NCBI GenBank assembly: GCA_963580285.1 | Contig: OY757011.1 | Span: 123,720,146-123,784,145 of the forward strand | Length of the DNA: 64,000 bases | Direction: 5' to 3' | DNA from: Lucinisca nassula | Taxonomy: Eukaryota > Mollusca > Bivalvia > Lucinida > Lucinidae | Part shown: positions 35,530-45,632 of the stretch, piece by piece | Layout: the number at the start of each line of letters is the position of its first letter | Numbering within the stretch: the stretch's first letter is position 1 | Position numbers and translations under genes: made by a program | The notes under the pieces: model-generated | Databases searched by the model: none | Told to the model about the DNA's origin: nothing | Seen by the model: the letters and a program-made list of their open reading frames with translations, nothing else

Positions 35530-37396
35530 TTCATACCAAATGTCAACAAAGGCTATAATTTGAACAATCTTGGCAAATGTCCACTAGATGAAGCTACACA
35601 ACAAATATCAAAGACCTGGGCCTTGCCGTTTCAGAGAAGAAGATTTTTTTAAAGATATTCCTTACATAAGCCTATGTAAAACCAAATGGCCCCGGGGCAG
35701 GGGCATTGTTGGCCTCAGGGCTATAATTTAAACAATCTTGATAGAGGTCCACTAGATGAAGCTTCACACCAAATTTCAAAGACCTGGGCCTTGTTGTTAC
35801 AGAGAAGAAGATTTTCAAAGATTATCTCTATTATAAGTCTATGTAAAACCAAAGGGCCCTGGGGCGGGGGCATTTGTGGCCCCAGGGCTATAATTTGAAC
35901 AATCTTGGTAGAGGTCCACTAGCTGAAGCTTCATACCAAATGTGAAAGACCTAGGCCTTGTGGTTTCAGAGTAGATGATTTTTCAAGATTTTCCCTATAT
36001 AAGTCTATGAAAAACCAAAGGGCCCAGGAGCGGGAGCATTTTTGGCCCCAGGGCTATAATTTGAACAATCTTGATAGAGGTCCACAAGATGAAGCTTCAT
36101 ACCAAATATCAAAGACCTGGGCCTTGTGGATTCAGAGAAGAAGATTTTTAAAGATTTTCCCTATACAAGCCTATGTAAAACCAAAGGGCCCCGGGGCAGG
36201 GGTATTTTTGGCCCAAACACTATAATTTGAATTGTCTTGGGAGGGGTCCACTAGATGAAGCTTCATACCAAATAGCAAAGACCTGGGCCTTGCAGTTTCA
36301 GAGAAAAGATTTTTTAAAGATTATCCCAATATAAGCCCATGTAAAACCAAAGGGCCCTGGGGCGGGGCATTTTTGGCCCTAGCACTATAATTTGAACAAT
36401 CTTGGTAGGGGTCCACTGGATGAAGCTTCATACCAAATATCAAAGACCTAGGCCTTGCAGTTTCAGAGAAGAAGATTTTTAAAGGTTTTCCCTATATAAG
36501 CCTATGTAAAACCAAAGGGCCCCGGGGCGGGGGCATTTTTGGCCCCAGCACTATAATTTGAACAATCTTGGTAGGGGTCCATAAGATGAAGATTCATACC
36601 AAATATCAAAGACCTGGGCCTTGCAGTTTCAGAGAAGAAGATTTTTAAAGATTTTCCCTATATAAGCCCATGTAAAACCAAAGGGCCCGGGGGCGGGGGC
36701 ATTTTTGGCCCCAACACTATAATTTGAACAAACTTGGTAGGGGTCCACTAGATGAAGCTTCATACCAAATATCAAAGACCTGGGCCTTGCGGTTTCAGAG
36801 AAGAAGATTTTTAAAGATTTTCCCTATATAAGCCTATGTAAAACCAAAGGGCCCCGGGGCGGGGGCATCTTTGGCCCCAGCACTATAATTTGAACAATCT
36901 TGGAAGGGGTCCACCAGATGAAGATTCATACCAAATGTAAAAGACCTGGGCCTTGCAGTTTCAGAGAAGAAGATTTTTAAAGATTTTCCCTATATAAGCC
37001 CATTTAAAACCAAAGGGCCCCGGGGCGGGGGCATTTTTGGCCCCAGCACTATAATTTGAACAATCTTGGTAGGGGTCCACTAGATGAAGCTTCATACCAA
37101 ATATCAATGACCTGGGCCTTGCAGTTTCAGAGAAGAAGATTTTTTAAGTTTTCGGTGAAAAAAATCTATTTTTTGGCTCCTGTGACCTATATGTGCAACG
37201 GACCGGAACCATTTGAACAACTTTGAAAGGGGACCACCTAAGGATCATTCCTGTGAAGTTTGGTCAAAATCCGCTCAGTGGTTTAGGAGGAGATGCCGTT
37301 TGAAGAAATTGTTTACGCACGGATGCACGCACGGACGCACGACGGACAAAAAGTGATCCCAAAAGCTCACCTCGTCACTACGTGACGGTGAGCTAA

Positions 37397-37499
37397 AAAA
37401 TGATCAGACTTTGATCATCAGACTAGTAGCTAGTCTATTTCTCTCGGTATTTTGGTGGTGCGTGTCGCGCTTAAGTGTTTTTTTTTAATTCCTACCTTC
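37397..37499. other. Short spacer
   Basis: Nothing recognised beyond a T-run. Confidence 0.4.
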
Positions 37500-38452
37500 C
37501 TACTGATACTGCGACTGCGTTGGTCACATTTGACCATTACCGCAGGTGTACATTACACAGTGTTCAATCTAGGATTTGGGGTTTGGGGGCCCTCTGGGTC
37601 CACAGGTCTTGGAAAAGGGGGCCATTCGGAAATGTAGGGGGCCCTTAAATTATACTACATAAAGTTGCCAGATTTATCTTTAGGTTTTGGCTGCATGATA
37701 AAAATGGACACAAAACAAGTTAAACATCACAGACAAAATCTATTCTGTTAGTCTATCTATCCATCTTCTAATACATATGCTCATTACCTCTGTTAACCAG
37801 TAAAAAGCCATTTGGATAAAGTGTCTTGCTCAAGGGTTAAATACATGTTTTATTTAGAATGAATGCCATTAAATTTATTTCTGTAAGTGAAGAACTCTAT
37901 AATAAATAGCGCCGGCCTCGGTATTTTTGCGGTATTTCGGTCCTGTATTTAGCGTAAGCCGCACGGCGCACACGAACACGGCGTAAGCCGCTCGGCGCAT
38001 ACAAGTATACCGAACATGGCCGCATCCCCGGTAAACAAAACATCGATTTGGGTTTGAAAAATAAGAATTGTTACTAGTTAAACAGATAAAACAAAACGTT
38101 TTTCTGAGTAATTTTGATTGGGCAACATGCAGTTTGTGATAAAACTCAATAATACGCACCAGGCAGCCGAAAAATCACAAAAATGAACTCTAGAAGAAAC
38201 AGTCACAAATTCTACAGTTGCGCCCGACGGGCCCATTGAATGATCTCTAGTGCGCCCCTCATGTAAAAAGCGGGCCCAGGGCGCAATGGCGCAGCCTAGA
38301 TTGAACACTGCATTACATACACTCCAGGTTTTGCAGGATGAAAGTCTACACAGTAATCATGTAATTATGGCAGGGATCTTTAACCTGCACATGGGATGGT
38401 TCTCCCTGCACAGGGGGCCTCCAGTTAATGTCCCGATCCGAAGGACGGAGCA
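37500..38452 (-). mobile_element. SINE family B copy split by a hAT-like element
   Basis: Left piece 37500-37557 (tail region, 'tttgaccattaccgcaggtg') and right piece 38311-38452 ('tttgcaggatgaaagtct', 'atctttaacctgcacatggg'). Together they match the antisense of 44120-44466, but the tRNA-like head is missing. The split is caused by 37558-38310. Confidence 0.7.
37558..38310. mobile_element. hAT-like non-autonomous element 2
   Basis: A 753-bp insertion with TIRs 'cagtgttcaatctagg' and 'cctagattgaacactg' (16 bp, perfect), flanked by 'cattaca' on both sides. The host SINE sequence continues cleanly across it. GC-rich 'gggccc' and 'gcgccc' motifs near the right end recall the element at 34747-35529, suggesting a related family. 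No transposase is recognised. Confidence 0.75.
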
Positions 38453-38529
38453 CTTTGGAATTATGAGTGGTGAAACGATATGTCTCTAACTGGGACTCCC
38501 CCCCCCCCCATCGGGAATTTAAGAAATAG

Positions 38530-38805
38530 GATAGGCTGCATGATGCTTCCACGCAGACCTGAAACCGACCCGCACCTGTGTACTGGTAAACCACTTAGAG
38601 GATCTATGCCTGTCCAGGCAAACCGGTGCGAGTAGGACCATCCAGGCTTACAAAACCTATTGGTTTCATTAGGCGACAGAACTTGAGATGTCGTTTCATC
38701 TCAATGTTGGGTAAAAGTCCCACAAAATTGGAAACAATGTCTCCAAAATGACCTTTACAGTGTTGACGGGGACGTTAAACCTCAAATCAAACAAACAAAC
38801 TCTAA
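38530..38805 (+). mobile_element. SINE family C copy
   Basis: Sense orientation, from 'gctgcatgatgcttccacgc' to the tail 'caaatcaaacaaacaaac'. It matches the copy at 1337-1638 in reverse. Confidence 0.65.
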
Positions 38806-38992
38806 CTGGGATAAAATAAAACTTCTCCACTCTATAAATTCTTCATCATGTTTCGCTTCCAGTAGGAGATTCATGTCCAAGTGAACAATACAGTTTCTGT
38901 CTCATCTGTTCTCGCTCGCTTTCATAAATTTCACATTCTAGAAGTTAGTGCTGGACAGTTTCAATTTCACCAATGACATTTTTTTCTTTCTA

Positions 38993-41407
38993 CTCAGAAT
39001 CAGAATCAGAATTGTTACTGGTGACACGTCAAATGACATTCATACACCAGGACCTGTGATGTGGGAAGTTAGTCCCTAGCTCTAACCAAAGAGGTAAATT
39101 TAGCTACACAATCATCAGCACCTTCAGCTGTCGAGATAATCGAATCGGGAAGGGCATTCCAATCTCTAATGGTTCTGGGGAAGAACGACTCTTTATAAAT
39201 GTCGGTTCTTGCGCTAAGGGTCTGAAATGCCAACGAATGGTGATTTCTACAGTGTCTAGCTGGGGGAACAAGGTCATCTGTTGGAATGCTTGCAGCACCC
39301 TTTAGACCTTTGTATAAAAGGATTAGCCTACTGTCTTTTCTCCTTTTCTTGAGAGACTCCCATTTTAATTTTCCAAGTATTCCAGTCATGCTCCCAGTTT
39401 CAAAGCAGTAATTGCCTGTTACAAATCTAGCAGCTCTATTCTGAACTTTCTCAATTTCATCATTAAGGACCACTCCACTGGGGTCCCAGATACAACTACC
39501 ATATTCCAAGATTGGGCGAACAAGACCTTTATATGCTGCCTCTTTTACATCCTGAGGGCACTGATGAAGATTTCGCCTCAGGAAACCAAGCGTTCTATTT
39601 GCCTTAGTACACATGTTGCTAATATGAGTATTCCATCTCAAGTTGTGTGAGATTGTCACTCCAAGGTATTTAATGGAGTCCACATTTTCGAGGACCGTTC
39701 CCTCTAAGGTGTAAGAAGCCTCAACTTTATTAGATCTCTTCCTAGTTATCTGCATAATATTGCATTTAACTGGCTGAAATCTCATGCCCCATTTACGTGC
39801 CCAACATCCTAATCTATCTATGTCAGCCTGAAGTTTCAATGAGTCATCTGTATCTCTAATTTCCCGGTAACAAACACAGTCATCTGCGAACAGTCTTATT
39901 TCTGAGTCAATGTCAGTGGAAATATCATTGATGTACAGGGAGAACAAAAGTGGACCAAGAACGGTCCCTTGCGGGACTCCAGACAAAACTGGAGCCCACT
40001 CCGAAGATTCACCATTAACAACAACCCGCTGTTTTCTGTAGCAAAGAAAGGAATCTATCCATTTGAGGGTCTTTCCCCCAATTCCATAACCAAATAACTT
40101 AGATTTAAGTAGTTCATGAGGAGGGGTGTCAAAGGCCTTCTCGAAGTCCAGAATAAATGTGTCCACCTGTCCCCCTTTGTCCAAGATTTTTGCCCAGTCA
40201 TTAATAACTGTGCTTAGCTGAGTTTCACAACTGTGCCTTTTCCTAAATGCATGTTGCCTGTCTGACAAAAGTTTATGCTCGTCCAAGTGGGCCATGATGT
40301 TTGAGCAGACTATATGTTCCAGCAATTTACACAGAACACAAGTCAGAGACACAGGGCGATAATTACGGGCAAGAGCCCTATCTCCTTTTTTGAAGAGTGG
40401 ACAAATGTTTGCTAAGAGCCATTCTTTGGGGATTTCACCCGTATCAAGAGACTGTTGAAACAAGTGTGCGAAAACTGGACCCAACTCATTTGCTAGTTCC
40501 TTCAGGACTCTGGGATGAAGCTCATCAGGTCCTAAGGCCTTACTGGGGTTTAAGCCTTGAAGTAATTTGATCACTCCTGCAGCTGTCACAACAATATTAT
40601 TCATGAATGGGGCCGATCTTCCAGTCAATGGAACCTCCGTGAACTCAGTTTTATTAAACGCATCATTGAATTGACCAACTAGTTCCTCTGCCCTTTCAGA
40701 GTCTGATTCAGCAACCCCGTCCCCTCCTCTTTTATTAAGGGGCGGGATGCCTTGCCTGTCTTTCTTCTGGCTATTAATATATCTGTAGAAGTCTCTGGGA
40801 TTTGCCTTTACATCACCTACCAAGTTATTCACATACAAATCATGCTGATTTTTTATATCAGTCTTGATTTCACGTCTCAAGTTTTCAAATTTTGTCCGGA
40901 GTTTACCACTTCCCGTCTTTTTTGCCTTTGCATGAATCTTATTTCTTCTGCGAATTTTCCTTCTTATCTCTGGAGTGATCCAGGGAATAGAAGATACAGG
41001 CCTACTAGTTTTTGAGGGGATATGATTTTCGGCCGAAGTATGAATGAAAGAAGTTATCAAATCAAAATTCTCTTGTATAGACCGAGCATCTGAATGACCA
41101 TTAAAGTAATTCTCCTTTGCAAATCTGAGTGCATCCTTCCTCATAGTTTCATAGTCACCTTTCTGATATGAGTACACCTTCCTCCGAGGTTTCTTTATTG
41201 GTGGGATGTGAATTTTTAAATATCCGGAGACAACATCGTGGTCACTTAGTTTATCTGGGGAATGAATGTCTTCGAATTGTCCTGGCAAAGTCGTAAGGAT
41301 CAGATCCAATGTGTTCTTATCACGAGTGGGGAAGTTAACAATTTGTTCAAGGCCATGATCGTTCATAATGTCAATCAATATTTGTCCTTCCGACTGACTC
41401 AGCATTG
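38993..41407 (-). mobile_element. LINE 1 family (Jockey/CR1-like), 5'-truncated
   Basis: About 2.4 kb. It has one long ORF and then a short 3' UTR ending in a six-base repeat (sense 'attctgattctgattctg', at 38993-39012). Short tandem repeats of an ATTCTG type at the 3' end are a hallmark of CR1-like LINEs (family knowledge). The 5' end stops inside the endonuclease domain next to a SINE B tail. Broken copies of the same family lie at 47957-50640, 50690-51345 and 58450-59853. Confidence 0.85.
39069..41405 (-). CDS. Non-LTR reverse transcriptase (endonuclease C-terminus + RT)
   Basis: 778 codons without stop or frameshift. Residues 1-65 are the end of an apurinic-type endonuclease/exonuclease domain, with the catalytic SDHD at 54-57. 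The RT follows: NPSKALGPDELHPRVL (about 286), NYRPVSLT (348), DFEKAFD (420-426), GVPQGTVLGP (476-485) and the catalytic FADD at 506-509. A thumb region follows with YLGVTI and LEYGSCIWDP, then a C-terminal segment ending FPRTIRDWNALP and about 30 residues more. The protein nicks DNA and copies its own RNA at the nick (target-primed reverse transcription, family knowledge). The first part of the endonuclease is missing, so this copy should be inactive despite its clean frame. The initiator is not a true start: the frame simply opens at the truncation point. Confidence 0.9.
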   Translation of the reverse strand: MLSQSEGQILIDIMNDHGLEQIVNFPTRDKNTLDLILTTLPGQFEDIHSPDKLSDHDVVSGYLKIHIPPIKKPRRKVYSYQKGDYETMRKDALRFAKENYFNGHSDARSIQENFDLITSFIHTSAENHIPSKTSRPVSSIPWITPEIRRKIRRRNKIHAKAKKTGSGKLRTKFENLRREIKTDIKNQHDLYVNNLVGDVKANPRDFYRYINSQKKDRQGIPPLNKRGGDGVAESDSERAEELVGQFNDAFNKTEFTEVPLTGRSAPFMNNIVVTAAGVIKLLQGLNPSKALGPDELHPRVLKELANELGPVFAHLFQQSLDTGEIPKEWLLANICPLFKKGDRALARNYRPVSLTCVLCKLLEHIVCSNIMAHLDEHKLLSDRQHAFRKRHSCETQLSTVINDWAKILDKGGQVDTFILDFEKAFDTPPHELLKSKLFGYGIGGKTLKWIDSFLCYRKQRVVVNGESSEWAPVLSGVPQGTVLGPLLFSLYINDISTDIDSEIRLFADDCVCYREIRDTDDSLKLQADIDRLGCWARKWGMRFQPVKCNIMQITRKRSNKVEASYTLEGTVLENVDSIKYLGVTISHNLRWNTHISNMCTKANRTLGFLRRNLHQCPQDVKEAAYKGLVRPILEYGSCIWDPSGVVLNDEIEKVQNRAARFVTGNYCFETGSMTGILGKLKWESLKKRRKDSRLILLYKGLKGAASIPTDDLVPPARHCRNHHSLAFQTLSARTDIYKESFFPRTIRDWNALPDSIISTAEGADDCVAKFTSLVRARD

Positions 41408-41411
41408 TGCC

Positions 41412-41739
41412 TTGTTACTGGGTTGGTCACACTTAACTATTACCTCAGATGTACATTGCATACTCTTCAGGTTTGCAGGATGAAAGCATACACAGTAATC
41501 AGGTAATCATGTAATTATGGTAGGGATCTTTAACCTGCATAGGGCTTGGTTCTCCCTGCACATGGGGCATCCAGTTAACGTCCCAATCCAAAGGACGGTG
41601 CACCTCATGACATTCATCCCTGCAAATGATGCCAATGGAGTGTGTTCGGACACTGAAATTTTATCGCCGCTGCCGGGGATCGAACCAGGGACCTCTAGCA
41701 TCAGAGGCAATTGCACAAACTACTGAGTTATCACGTTCC
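41412..41739 (-). mobile_element. SINE family B, near full length
   Basis: Antisense to 44120-44466, including the tRNA-like head. The minus strand reads 'gtgataactcagtagt' (box A, degenerate) and 'ggttcgatccccgg' (box B). The tail side touches the truncated 5' end of the LINE. Confidence 0.8.
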
Positions 41740-41841
41740 AGATTATTTATTGTGTAACTGTTATGGATAAATACCACTTCTACAGCCTTGCTGTAGGAGC
41801 TGGCTCTTTAAGCGACGCGGGTAGAGTGGTTGGCTTATTCA

Positions 41842-41893
41842 CGAAGTTAAGCAACGGATAACGCAGTTAGTACGTGGATGGGAGACTGCGTTG
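41842..41893 (+). promoter_or_regulatory. 5S rRNA-type internal promoter remnant in LTR 1
   Basis: 'gaagttaagcaacg' corresponds to the 5S box A region and 'gttagtacgtggatgggaga' to box C. They are separated by nine bases, the same spacing as in animal 5S rRNA (from memory). In 5S genes these bind TFIIIA and recruit pol III. Confidence 0.75.
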
Positions 41894-42121
41894 CTTGACT
41901 TTCGGTCCCGCTACATTGGTTGCAGCGGTGGGATGGAAACAGTGCCGCTGGTTTGTTACAGACTCCGCCCTAGGGTTTAGCCTTTTGAGGCATGTGTGGC
42001 TTCGGGACGAAGTCAAGAGATGAGGGGGAGAAATGTAACGGTTATGGATAAATACCAATTCTACAGCCTTGCTGTAGGAGCCTGCTCTTTTAGCAATGTG
42101 GGTAGAGTGGTTAGCTTATTC

Positions 42122-42172
42122 ACCAAGTTAAGCAATGGATAATGGGGTTAGTATGAGGATGGGTGACCACAT
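42122..42172 (+). promoter_or_regulatory. 5S rRNA-type internal promoter remnant in LTR 2
   Basis: 'tcaccaagttaagcaatgg' and 'gttagtatgaggatgggtga' match the same 5S boxes with different substitutions from LTR 1. This copy keeps 'tcacc' upstream and 'gggtgacc', as in animal 5S, where LTR 1 does not. Confidence 0.7.
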
Positions 42173-42211
42173 TGCTTGACTTGGTGGACGACCCGGTACA
42201 CACTACAATTG

Positions 42212-42423
42212 CTTGGCGTGACACTAGTTTTGTTCTGGTAGTCATTTAGCCGGCTCGCAGTTAAAATCAAACGTGCCCCTTTTCTTGATTCAAATTGATG
42301 CTGTATCTTGTATCCTACATTCGGTCTGTTACCCAAGAGTTTTCGGCTACGACCGATCCGTAATGCTTGCACCTCAGGCAGGAAGCCGCATGTTGTCAAC
42401 AGTGTCACAATATTGCTAATAAC
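42212..42423. other. Unassigned spacer
   Basis: Nothing recognised between the TRIM and the LINE. Confidence 0.4.
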
Positions 42424-43532
42424 CACAGGTCCCTGTTTTATCTGGAGTCCCCCAAGGTTCGGTCCTTGGACCGGTCCTTTTCTTGGTTTTCATTAATGAT
42501 CTCCCCGACAATATCAGGTCATCGGTCCGTTTGTTTGCTGACGATTGTGTCCTGTACAGGAACATATATTCTCCTTCTGACTGTCTTATTTTACAAGATG
42601 ACCTGGATCAACTTGCACAGTGGGAGGCCGATTGGCAAATGAAGTTCAATGTGGCCAAATGTCACTCAATGAGAGTGTCACGACACCCTCCGGACAAGCA
42701 AATTAAGTTTGACTATACTCTTCACCAGCAAGTTTTGGAGCACGTTCAATCCGCCAAATATCTTGGTATCACCATCACTGACGATCTTGATTGGGGTCAA
42801 CATATCTCAGAGATTACATCTAAAGCAACTAGGACTTTGGGATTCCTTAGACGGAACTTGGCTTTTGCACCTAGGCAGACAAAGGATGTTGCATATAAAA
42901 CATTGGTTCGCCCTCAGCTCGAATATGCATCACCCATTTGGCACCCCTATGTTAAAACTCAGACTCAGCAGGTGGAGAAGGTGCAGAGGACAGCTGCTCG
43001 ATGGACCTGTAGGCGATGGCGAAATAGAAGTAGCGTCGGTGACATGCTTAATGAGCTAGAGTGGCCGTCCCTGGAGGCCCGTCGTGAGCAGTCCTCTTTA
43101 ACCTTCTTCTACAAGATACACTCTGATTCAGTGTCTATTGATAAAGATAGGTACTTGACCCCTGTAACACTGTCGACCCAAACAAGGGCATCAAAATTAA
43201 ACGACTCACAATATCGTAGATACCAGTCCTATAGTGATGCCCTGAAGAACTCGTTTTTTCCTAGAACTATTCCCCAATGGAATAGTCTTCCCTCCTCTGC
43301 GGTGAATGCCAAGTCCGCAGATGAGTTCAAAGCCCGCACAGTGTAAGATTGGGTCTCAGAGGTATGCGTTTTAGGATACCTCTGTTATGCAGATTGTAAA
43401 TAGTTTTAAGGACGCATCCAGTGCCTCTCTTTTTTTCTTTTTTTTTTCAGCTAAATTCTAAATTTAGCCACCCAATCAACTGAGGTAATGGCCAGATATG
43501 ACCGACTCAGTATAAGAAGATAGATAGATAGA
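42424..43532 (+). mobile_element. LINE 2 family, 3' half with GATA tail
   Basis: 5'-truncated inside the RT palm. It holds the rest of the RT, a short 3' UTR and the tail 'gaccgactcagtataagaag' followed by (atag)n. The terminal ~50 bp are nearly the same as the tail of SINE B. Other copies: 44845-47198 (split), 57437-57727 and a 40-bp tail fragment at 55565-55604. Confidence 0.85.
42429..43346 (+). pseudogene. LINE 2 reverse transcriptase, truncated
   Basis: The open frame enters at the palm: SGVPQGSVLGPVLF, FINDLP and the catalytic [10 protein letters not shown], then YLGITITDDLDWGQH, TLGFLRRNLAF, TLVRPQLEYASPIWHP and a C-terminus with FFPRTIPQWNSLPSS. The frame is uninterrupted to a stop after KARTV. 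The fingers and the endonuclease are missing, so it cannot act alone. The sequence is distinct from LINE 1 but belongs to the same broad Jockey/CR1/L2 class. Confidence 0.85.
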
Positions 43533-43865
43533 CTTCTGATTCTTACGCACTGTAATTGTGATAAAAGTAAAGAGGATGCAGTAATGTTCATGAAACCAGA
43601 AGTATGAAATGAACCGCACTCGTAAACAATGCCCATTGACAGTTATTTAAGAGAAAATTTACCGTGCTCTCCACACTCCTCCATTGAAGTCAATCAATTG
43701 TTCTACGTCACTTCCGCCCAGCGTAGCAACGGAAAGTCTGGTTCTTGTACTTCTCTGCGCCACGTAGATGCTTCGGTATAGAAATAAGAACCAGCTACAA
43801 TTCGGTGCAATCCGTATAATCAAACGGAAAAATACGAGACATAACGAAGATGTTTTATGAAGCAC
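43533..43865. other. Unassigned sequence
   Basis: Nothing recognised; it precedes the nested insertion cluster. Confidence 0.4.
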
Positions 43866-44119
43866 AACACGAACGGATATTTGTTTGTTTGATTTGAGTT
43901 TTTTTTATATTGTACTTTTTGTCCTTTGAGATCAGCGTGAATATTCTGAGAAATCAGAAAAAAATTATTTGTTTAGACTCATATTCTAGACAGGTTTTTA
44001 TTTATTTGGACCCCATTTTGATTTATATGTCTTTGAATCGACTGCCTATTCGAAATTCCAAAATTGCAGTATGTTTTCTCGGTGACAGGACATCTCGGCC
44101 CCTAACAAACTCGACCCTG

Positions 44120-44466
44120 CATAGCTCAGTGAAGCGTGATAGCTCAGTGGTTAGTGCACTTGCCTCTGATGCTAGAGGTCCCGGGTTCGATCCCCGGCAG
44201 CGGCGATAAAATTTCGGTGTCCGAACACGCTCCATTGGCATCATTTGCAGGGATGAATGTCATTAAGTGCACCGTCCTTCGGATCGGGACGTTAACTGGA
44301 GGCCCCCTGTGCAGGGAGAACCATCCCCTGTGCAGGTTAAAGATCCCTACCGTAATTACATGATTACTGTGTAGGCTTTCATCCTGCAAAACTGGAGTGT
44401 ATGTAATATACACCTGCGGTAATGGTCAAATGTGACCGACGCAGTATCAGAAGATAGATAGATAGA
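44120..44466 (+). mobile_element. SINE family B, full length (tRNA-derived)
   Basis: The head (about 44135-44205) has box A 'tagctcagtgg' and box B 'gggttcgatccccgg'. A ~260-bp body follows, and then the tail 'gaccgacgcagtatcagaag' plus (atag)n. It is flanked by 'gaccctg' and 'gacccctg' and interrupts the left TIR of the host element. The final ~50 bp match the LINE 2 3' end. Confidence 0.85.
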
Positions 44467-44540
44467 TAGACCCCTGACAAACTCGGCCCCTAGCAAACTC
44501 GGCCCCTACAAACTCGGCCCCTGACAAACTCGGCCCCCAC

Positions 44541-44827
44541 AACTAGAATATGTATATTTAAATGTTGGAATTCAATTATTTTCAAACTTTTGCACATAAT
44601 TTTAACGTACATATGCCTAATTACTTTTTGAACTAATTTTGTTGAAATTATGAGTAACCCATATCACAAAATTAGCCATGAGTTAAATGAACCCAATGCC
44701 GTTGATTGAACAAGTGTATGACACGCTGCTCTGGGTCCACTCTCACTCGATCTCCGATGTAATTGATAAACTAATTGATTAAATGGCGTGTAATAACATC
44801 TATGTTGTAATTACATCTCTGACCCAA
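44541..44827. other. Internal sequence of the TIR element
   Basis: AT-rich, no ORF and no repeat recognised. Confidence 0.35.
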
Positions 44828-44841
44828 GGGGGGGGGGGGGG
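44828..44841 (+). repeat. Poly-G tract
   Basis: A run of about 14 G directly before the LINE 2 fragment. Confidence 0.85.
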
Positions 44842-45632
44842 TGGCTAAACTGTTGGGTAAGCTCAAGCTACATAAGGCATATGGGCCAGACGACCTGAAT
44901 TCCAGGTTACTTAAAGAATGTAGTGCTGAAATCTCTCCTGTATTAGCCTTTATCTTCAATGAATCACTTGCCCAGGGCACTGTACCAGATGACTGGCGGC
45001 AAGCAAATGTTACCCCGGTCTATAAGAAAGGGGAAAAATGTGATGTAGCAAATTGTAGACCAGTGCCGCTAACATGCATCTGTTACAAAACCCTGGAGCA
45101 TATATTAGTAAGCAATATCCACAAGCACTTAGTCTTTGAAAGCATTCTTACTGACTGTCAACATGGTTTCCGGAGTCAAAGGTCTTGCGAAACGCAACTA
45201 GTTCAATTTTACCATGCCATTGTGAGCAATCTTGATGGGGTCATAAACTGTGGCCACAAACAGACTGACTTAATCATCATGGACTTCGCAAAGGCATTTG
45301 ACAAAGTACCTCACCGAAGGCTATTATATAAACTAGCTTAGTTAGAATGGGATAAGTGGATCCACGCCTAGGTGGATTAGCTTATGGCTCTCTGGGCGCT
45401 CACAACAAGTTGTACTTGATGACCAAGCGTCTGATCCAGTCCGTGTTTTATCTTGGGTCCCCAAGGTAAGGTCCTTGGACCGCTCCTCTTCTTGATTTTC
45501 ATCAATGATCTCCCGGTCCGTTTGTTTGCTGATGATTGTGTCCTGTATAGGAACATTCATTCTCCTTCTGACTGTCTTATTTTACAAGATAACCTGGACC
45601 AACTTGCACAGTGGGAGGCCGATCGGCAGATG

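Larger units (their letters stand above)
28312..37396 (+). mobile_element. Composite helentron-like array, four modules
   Basis: The 5' module 'caagaggaccatgatggccc' appears at 28312, 30529, 32985 and 34612. Each is followed by a variable number of ~167-bp units ('caaagacctgggccttg', 'atgtaaaaccaaaggg'). A closing 3' module is present at each ('tgtgacctatatgtgcaac', 'ttgtttacgcacggatg'). Only the last module ends in the hairpin, 'agctcacctcgtcac' against 'gtgacggtgagct', followed by 'aa'. The 5' 'gctcacc' is complementary to the 3' 'ggtgagc'. Insertions: a Penelope-like 3' fragment, a MITE and a hAT-like element. Chance ORFs of 60-95 codons in the units are not genes. Confidence 0.7.
41753..42207 (+). 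mobile_element. Miniature LTR element (TRIM) with 5S rRNA-derived LTRs
   Basis: LTR 1 (41753-41915, 163 bp) and LTR 2 (42034-42207, 174 bp) both run TGTAAC...CTACA and align over most of their length. A 4-bp repeat ATTG flanks the whole (41749-41752 and 42208-42211). The 118-bp interior starts with 'tggttgcagcggtgggat', which fits a primer-binding site (complement of a tRNA 3' end with CCA, probably Leu-type). It ends with a polypurine tract 'gatgagggggagaaa' just before LTR 2. It encodes nothing, so it is a TRIM. Each LTR holds a 5S rRNA-like block. Two LTRs of unequal divergence imply an old insertion. The alternative, a tandem duplication of a 5S-derived SINE, explains the PBS, PPT and TG..CA ends less well. 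Confidence 0.75.

Noticed and set aside
37558..38310. Ordinary unique sequence between two SINE pieces
   Set aside because: Perfect 16-bp inverted ends and a 7-bp flanking duplication show that it is an insertion.
41842..41893. 5S rRNA gene
   Set aside because: Only the internal promoter region matches; the outer parts of 5S rRNA are absent and the block lies inside an LTR.
41753..42207. Tandem 5S-derived SINE (SINE3-like) instead of a TRIM
   Set aside because: TGT..ACA ends, the TGG-starting primer-site-like stretch, the polypurine tract and ATTG flanks fit an LTR element better. Kept as the main alternative.
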